NCBI RefSeq assembly: GCF_000235425.2
Contig: NZ_KI912266.1
Location: 7,645,130-7,709,129 of the forward strand
DNA: 64,000 nucleotides
Origin: Pseudofrankia saprophytica
GTDB taxonomy: Bacteria > Actinomycetota > Actinomycetes > Frankiales > Frankiaceae
Direction of reading: 5' to 3'
Below the pieces are notes generated by a model. That model worked only from the letters and a program-made list of their open reading frames with translations, had not been told where the DNA came from and ran no database searches. The position numbers and the translations under genes are program-made. Positions 61,258-64,000 of this stretch are shown here, one piece after another (the stretch's first letter is position 1; each line of letters begins with the position of its first letter).

Positions 61258-61935
61258 ATGCCCAGCCCGGACCAGCACGAGGACATCTGGAGCCGCGCGG
61301 TCACGGTGAACGGCTTCCGCGTCGACGAGATCCGGTCCGTCCTGCAGAAGTCGATCCGCCGCGGCCTGGTCGAGGAGGCGGTGCTCGCCGCCTGGGAGCT
61401 GTTCGAGACCGGTCCGCAGACCGAGGAGCTGCTGTGGCGGCGGCTCGAGATCATCGCCGTCGAGGACGTCGGCATGGGCCTGCCCGAGGCGCCGATGCTG
61501 CTGGCCGCGATGAACGACCAGCGGATCCGGCAGACCGTCGACATCGAGCGGTTCATGTACTCCGTCCACGCCGTCCGCCTGCTGGCCGCCGCGAAGAAGG
61601 ACCGCACCACCATGGAGCTGGCCTTCTGGGCGAAGACCGTCACCGAGCGCGGCGAGCGGCGGGTCGAGGTCAAGGACATGCACGTCGACCACCACACCCG
61701 CCGCGGCGTGCGGATGGGCCGCGACCAGCGGTTCTGGTGGGCGGCCGGCGGCTACCGGCTCGAGAACCAGCTCGACCCGGCCGGATCCCCGTGGAGCCAG
61801 TACGTCCGCGAGGCGATGGGCGCGCCCGCGGAACCCGACGAGCCGGCCGCCGCGCCGGCGACCGAGACAAAGCCGCAGGCTCCGCCCGCGGACCTGTCGA
61901 CCGACGACGTCCTCACGGAGATGAGCGAGCGGTGA
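61258..61935 (+). CDS. Stand-alone RarA/MgsA C-terminal-like protein
   Basis: 225 aa, all-helical, no Walker motifs. The segment EIRSVLQKSIRRGLVEEAVL followed by LWRRLEIIAVEDVGMGLPEA matches the AAA-associated C-terminal region of the recombination factor RarA (MgsA), where a helix of this kind is LHKSVRG and the next is IASEDVG. RFMYSVHAVRLLAAAKK and the DMHVDHHTRRGVRMGRDQ end also fit that family's C-terminus. The AAA ATPase domain is entirely missing. It lies 2 bp after the substrate-binding gene and overlaps the permease start (GTGA), so it is part of the transporter operon. Role unknown; an adaptor or regulatory protein is possible. Confidence 0.8.
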   Translation: MPSPDQHEDIWSRAVTVNGFRVDEIRSVLQKSIRRGLVEEAVLAAWELFETGPQTEELLWRRLEIIAVEDVGMGLPEAPMLLAAMNDQRIRQTVDIERFMYSVHAVRLLAAAKKDRTTMELAFWAKTVTERGERRVEVKDMHVDHHTRRGVRMGRDQRFWWAAGGYRLENQLDPAGSPWSQYVREAMGAPAEPDEPAAAPATETKPQAPPADLSTDDVLTEMSER

Positions 61936-63587
61936 CCCGGCGATGGGGGCGGACGGCCAGTGGCCTGGCCGGCACGGTCGTCGTGCTGGCCGTCTGGCAG
62001 CTCCTCGGCAGCGTGCTGGTCGGACGCGACAGTGGCCTGCCGGGACCGTGGCAGGTCGCCCGGCAGTTCGGCTCCGACGGGCTGAGCCTCTACGCGAACT
62101 CGGCCAGGGCGACGCTGGGCGCGGCCGCCCAGGGCTGGCTGTGGGGCAACCTGCTCGCCGTCGCCGCCGCCATGCTGGCCCTGGTCGTTCCCCCCGTCGA
62201 ACGGGTTCTGCTGCAGATCGGCGTGGTGTCCTACTGCCTGCCGATCGTGGCGATCGGCCCGGTGTTCGCGATCGTGTTCTCGTCGGGCACGTCCCGGATC
62301 GTGCTCGCCGGCATGGCGGTCTTCTTCACCACCCTGATCAACCTCGCCACCGGCCTGCGCGGCGTCGACAGGACCTGGCTCGCGGTCGTCTCCGCCTCCG
62401 GCGGCGGCCGGGTCGCCACCCTGCGCAAGGTCCGGCTGCGCGCCGGCCTGCCGAGCCTGTTCCTCGGCCTGCAGATCGCCGCCCCGGCGGCGCTGCTCGG
62501 CGCGATCATCGGCGAGTACATCGGTGCCGACGACGGCCTCGGCGTCCTGATGATCAACTCTCAGCAGGGCTTCAACGTGGAGCGGACCTGGGCGACCGCC
62601 GTCACCGCCACCGTCGTCGCCGGCGTCCTCTACTGGCTGATCGGGTTCGCCGGCCGCCGGCTGCTGCCCTGGGCGGGCGAGCTGAACGTGCGCGACGTGC
62701 AGGCCTCCACCGCCTCCACCTCCGGGCGCCACCGCGGCCTGGCCGCCCGGGCGGTGGGCTCGGTGGGCACCACCGTCGCCTCGTTCGTCGCGGTGCTGGC
62801 GATCTGGTGGCTGTTCCTCGTCGCCTTCGGCGTCTCGTCGTTCATCGGCAAGACCCCGCCGCAGGTCTGGGAGTACCTCACCGGCAAGGACGCGCCGATC
62901 GGCGACATCCTCGGCCAGGCCGGGACCACGGCCAAGGACGCGCTCATCGGCCTGGCGGGCGGCGCTGGGGTGGCGGTCGTCGTCGCCGTCGCCTTCTACC
63001 TCTGGCCGGTCGTCGAACGGTCACTGATCGGCGTCGCCCTGGCGATGCGCTCCATCCCGCTGGTCGCGATGACGCCGGTCATCGTCCTCATCTTCGGCCG
63101 CGGGCTGCTGGGCGTCACGGTGATCGCCGGGACCGTCACCTTCTTCCCGACGCTGGTCAACGTCGGCGACGCGCTGGCCACCTCCTCCCGGGACGCGACC
63201 GCCATGATGCGCGCCCTCGGGGCGTCCCGCTGGCAGACCCTGCGCAAGGTGCAGGCGCCGACCGCGCTGCCGGCGTTGTTCGTCTCGCTGCGCACCGCGG
63301 CCCCACTCGCCATCACCGGCGCGCTGCTCGCCGAATGGCTCGCCACCGGCCAGGGCCTCGGCTACGGCACGGTGCAGGCGCTCGTCCAGTCCGACTACCT
63401 GACGCTGTGGTCGGAGGTCGTGGTCGTGACCTGCCTGTCCGCCGTCCTCTACATCGGCATCGGGCTGCTGGAGAAGGCGGTGATGCTCCGCTTCAACGGC
63501 CAGCCCGCCGCGACCGCCGCGTCCGAGCCGGCGCGTGCCGCGGTCCCGGGCACGTTGGTGGGCGCCACGGGCGGTGCCAGGGCATGA
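61932..63587 (+). CDS. Fused double ABC permease (two BPD_transp_1 domains)
   Basis: 551 aa with about 12 helices in two homologous halves. Each half has the inner-membrane EAA loop: GGGRVATLRKVRLRAGLPSL in the first and GASRWQTLRKVQAPTALPAL in the second, followed by QIAAPAALLGAIIGEYIGA and RTAAPLAITGALLAEWLAT. Fusion replaces the usual homodimer of SsuC/ThiX-type permeases and lets the halves differ. GTG 61932 overlaps the stop of the preceding gene. No ATP-binding-protein gene lies in the operon or window, so the ATPase must be supplied from elsewhere. Confidence 0.92.
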   Translation: MTRRWGRTASGLAGTVVVLAVWQLLGSVLVGRDSGLPGPWQVARQFGSDGLSLYANSARATLGAAAQGWLWGNLLAVAAAMLALVVPPVERVLLQIGVVSYCLPIVAIGPVFAIVFSSGTSRIVLAGMAVFFTTLINLATGLRGVDRTWLAVVSASGGGRVATLRKVRLRAGLPSLFLGLQIAAPAALLGAIIGEYIGADDGLGVLMINSQQGFNVERTWATAVTATVVAGVLYWLIGFAGRRLLPWAGELNVRDVQASTASTSGRHRGLAARAVGSVGTTVASFVAVLAIWWLFLVAFGVSSFIGKTPPQVWEYLTGKDAPIGDILGQAGTTAKDALIGLAGGAGVAVVVAVAFYLWPVVERSLIGVALAMRSIPLVAMTPVIVLIFGRGLLGVTVIAGTVTFFPTLVNVGDALATSSRDATAMMRALGASRWQTLRKVQAPTALPALFVSLRTAAPLAITGALLAEWLATGQGLGYGTVQALVQSDYLTLWSEVVVVTCLSAVLYIGIGLLEKAVMLRFNGQPAATAASEPARAAVPGTLVGATGGARA

Positions 63588-63622
63588 GCGCCGGGTACCC
63601 GCGGGAGATAACGTGAGTCGCC

Positions 63623-64000
63623 GTGCAGAAGCCCCAGTCCGTCCAGCCGGGCCCCGCGGATGCCTTCGGAGACATCGGCATCCGGCTGGGGGCGGTGATC
63701 CGGAAGCTGCGGCGCGAGCAGGGGCTCACCCTGGTCCAGCTCGCCGACCTCTCCAAGCTGTCGAACCCGTTCCTCAGCCAGCTCGAGCGCGGGCTGACCA
63801 GGGCGAGCATGGAGTCGCTGCACCGGATCGCCCGGGCGCTCGGCAGCACCGCGCCCGGCCTGCTCGCCGCCGCCGGGGAGGACTCGACGGCGCCACGGGT
63901 GTCGCTGCGCCGCAGCGGGGAGGGGCAGGTCCATCGGCACGCCCTGGGGGTCACCCGGCCACTGGTGTCGGGGACCCGCGGAATGTACCCGGTGGAGTTC
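63623..64000 (+). CDS. XRE-family regulator, partial (likely HTH-cupin)
   Basis: 126 codons to the window edge. GTG at 63623 follows GGGAGATAACG. A lambda-repressor-like HTH is clear: RLGAVIRKLRREQGLTLVQL, ADLSKLSNPFLSQLERGLTR, then MESLHRIARALG. The linker and the start of a second domain (RHALGVTRPLVSGTRGMYP) fit the family that adds a C-terminal cupin sensing a small ligand. It lies 35 bp after the permease on the same strand and could control the uptake operon. Confidence 0.88.
   Translation, partial: MQKPQSVQPGPADAFGDIGIRLGAVIRKLRREQGLTLVQLADLSKLSNPFLSQLERGLTRASMESLHRIARALGSTAPGLLAAAGEDSTAPRVSLRRSGEGQVHRHALGVTRPLVSGTRGMYPVEF

Noticed and set aside
1..64000. tRNA, rRNA, IS element or prophage genes
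   Set aside because: No tRNA cloverleaf, rRNA segment, transposase or integrase motif was recognised anywhere in the window.

Overview
The window is about 64 kb of very GC-rich, gene-dense DNA with frequent GTG starts and many ATGA or GTGA start/stop overlaps. Eukaryote-type Ser/Thr kinases, FHA-domain proteins, SpoIIE-type phosphatases and large LuxR-type ATPase regulators are abundant. This is the profile of a filamentous actinobacterium. The density of acyl-CoA, BVMO and SDR enzymes, with palindromic repeats, makes a Frankia-like genus (Frankiales) the best guess; that is inference, since no rRNA or tRNA gene is present.

Left part (1-16.4 kb): a partial proline-rich gene reads off the left edge. 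Then come a hybrid histidine kinase with a tandem-repeat linker, an enoyl-CoA hydratase with a small remnant upstream, an Rv1747-like FHA-FHA-ABC transporter and a small lipoprotein. After a 0.8 kb gene-free stretch follow an overlapping gluconokinase/gluconate permease pair, a PAS-PAS-GAF-SpoIIE phosphatase, a polytopic membrane protein and a LuxR-type ATPase regulator.

Centre-left (16.4-33.7 kb): a VOC protein faces a tightly overlapping cassette made of a 39-aa peptide ORF, a GshB-like ATP-grasp ligase, a MAPEG membrane protein and an MFS exporter. This is unusual for a lineage that normally uses mycothiol. A convergent full-length (E. coli-type) PurL overlaps its 3' end. Next is a Ser/Thr kinase island: a kinase-less TM/fibronectin-type protein, its apparent parent kinase (split by a +1 frameshift, with a duplicated upstream region), an independent inverted kinase, and a second LuxR-type ATPase regulator.

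Centre-right (33.7-48.7 kb): a 54-aa protein; an SDR overlapping an ERG4/ERG24-type sterol-reductase-like membrane protein; a 42-bp remnant of an acyl-CoA ligase 3' end; a CoA-transferase; a 29-aa membrane micropeptide overlapping a non-canonical pyruvate-kinase-like gene; the intact acyl-CoA ligase; a DUF1353-like membrane protein; a lipoprotein; a benzoylformate-decarboxylase-like enzyme; a GAF/EAL protein; and an MFS permease that runs 435 nt antisense into the EAL gene and is divergent from a DeoR regulator.

Right part (48.7-64 kb): a membrane protein, a GNAT, and 1.5 kb of gene-free DNA with two palindromic elements and dispersed 23-bp repeats. Then a small PLDc_N/SHOCT protein, an SDR plus HAPMO-like Baeyer-Villiger monooxygenase pair, and a GAF-SpoIIE phosphatase. 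The window closes with a sugar-acid-like locus (enolase-superfamily dehydratase, NAD-dependent epimerase) followed by an ABC uptake operon: Tat lipoprotein binding protein, a stand-alone RarA-C-terminal-like protein, a fused double permease with no ATPase gene in view, and a partial XRE regulator.
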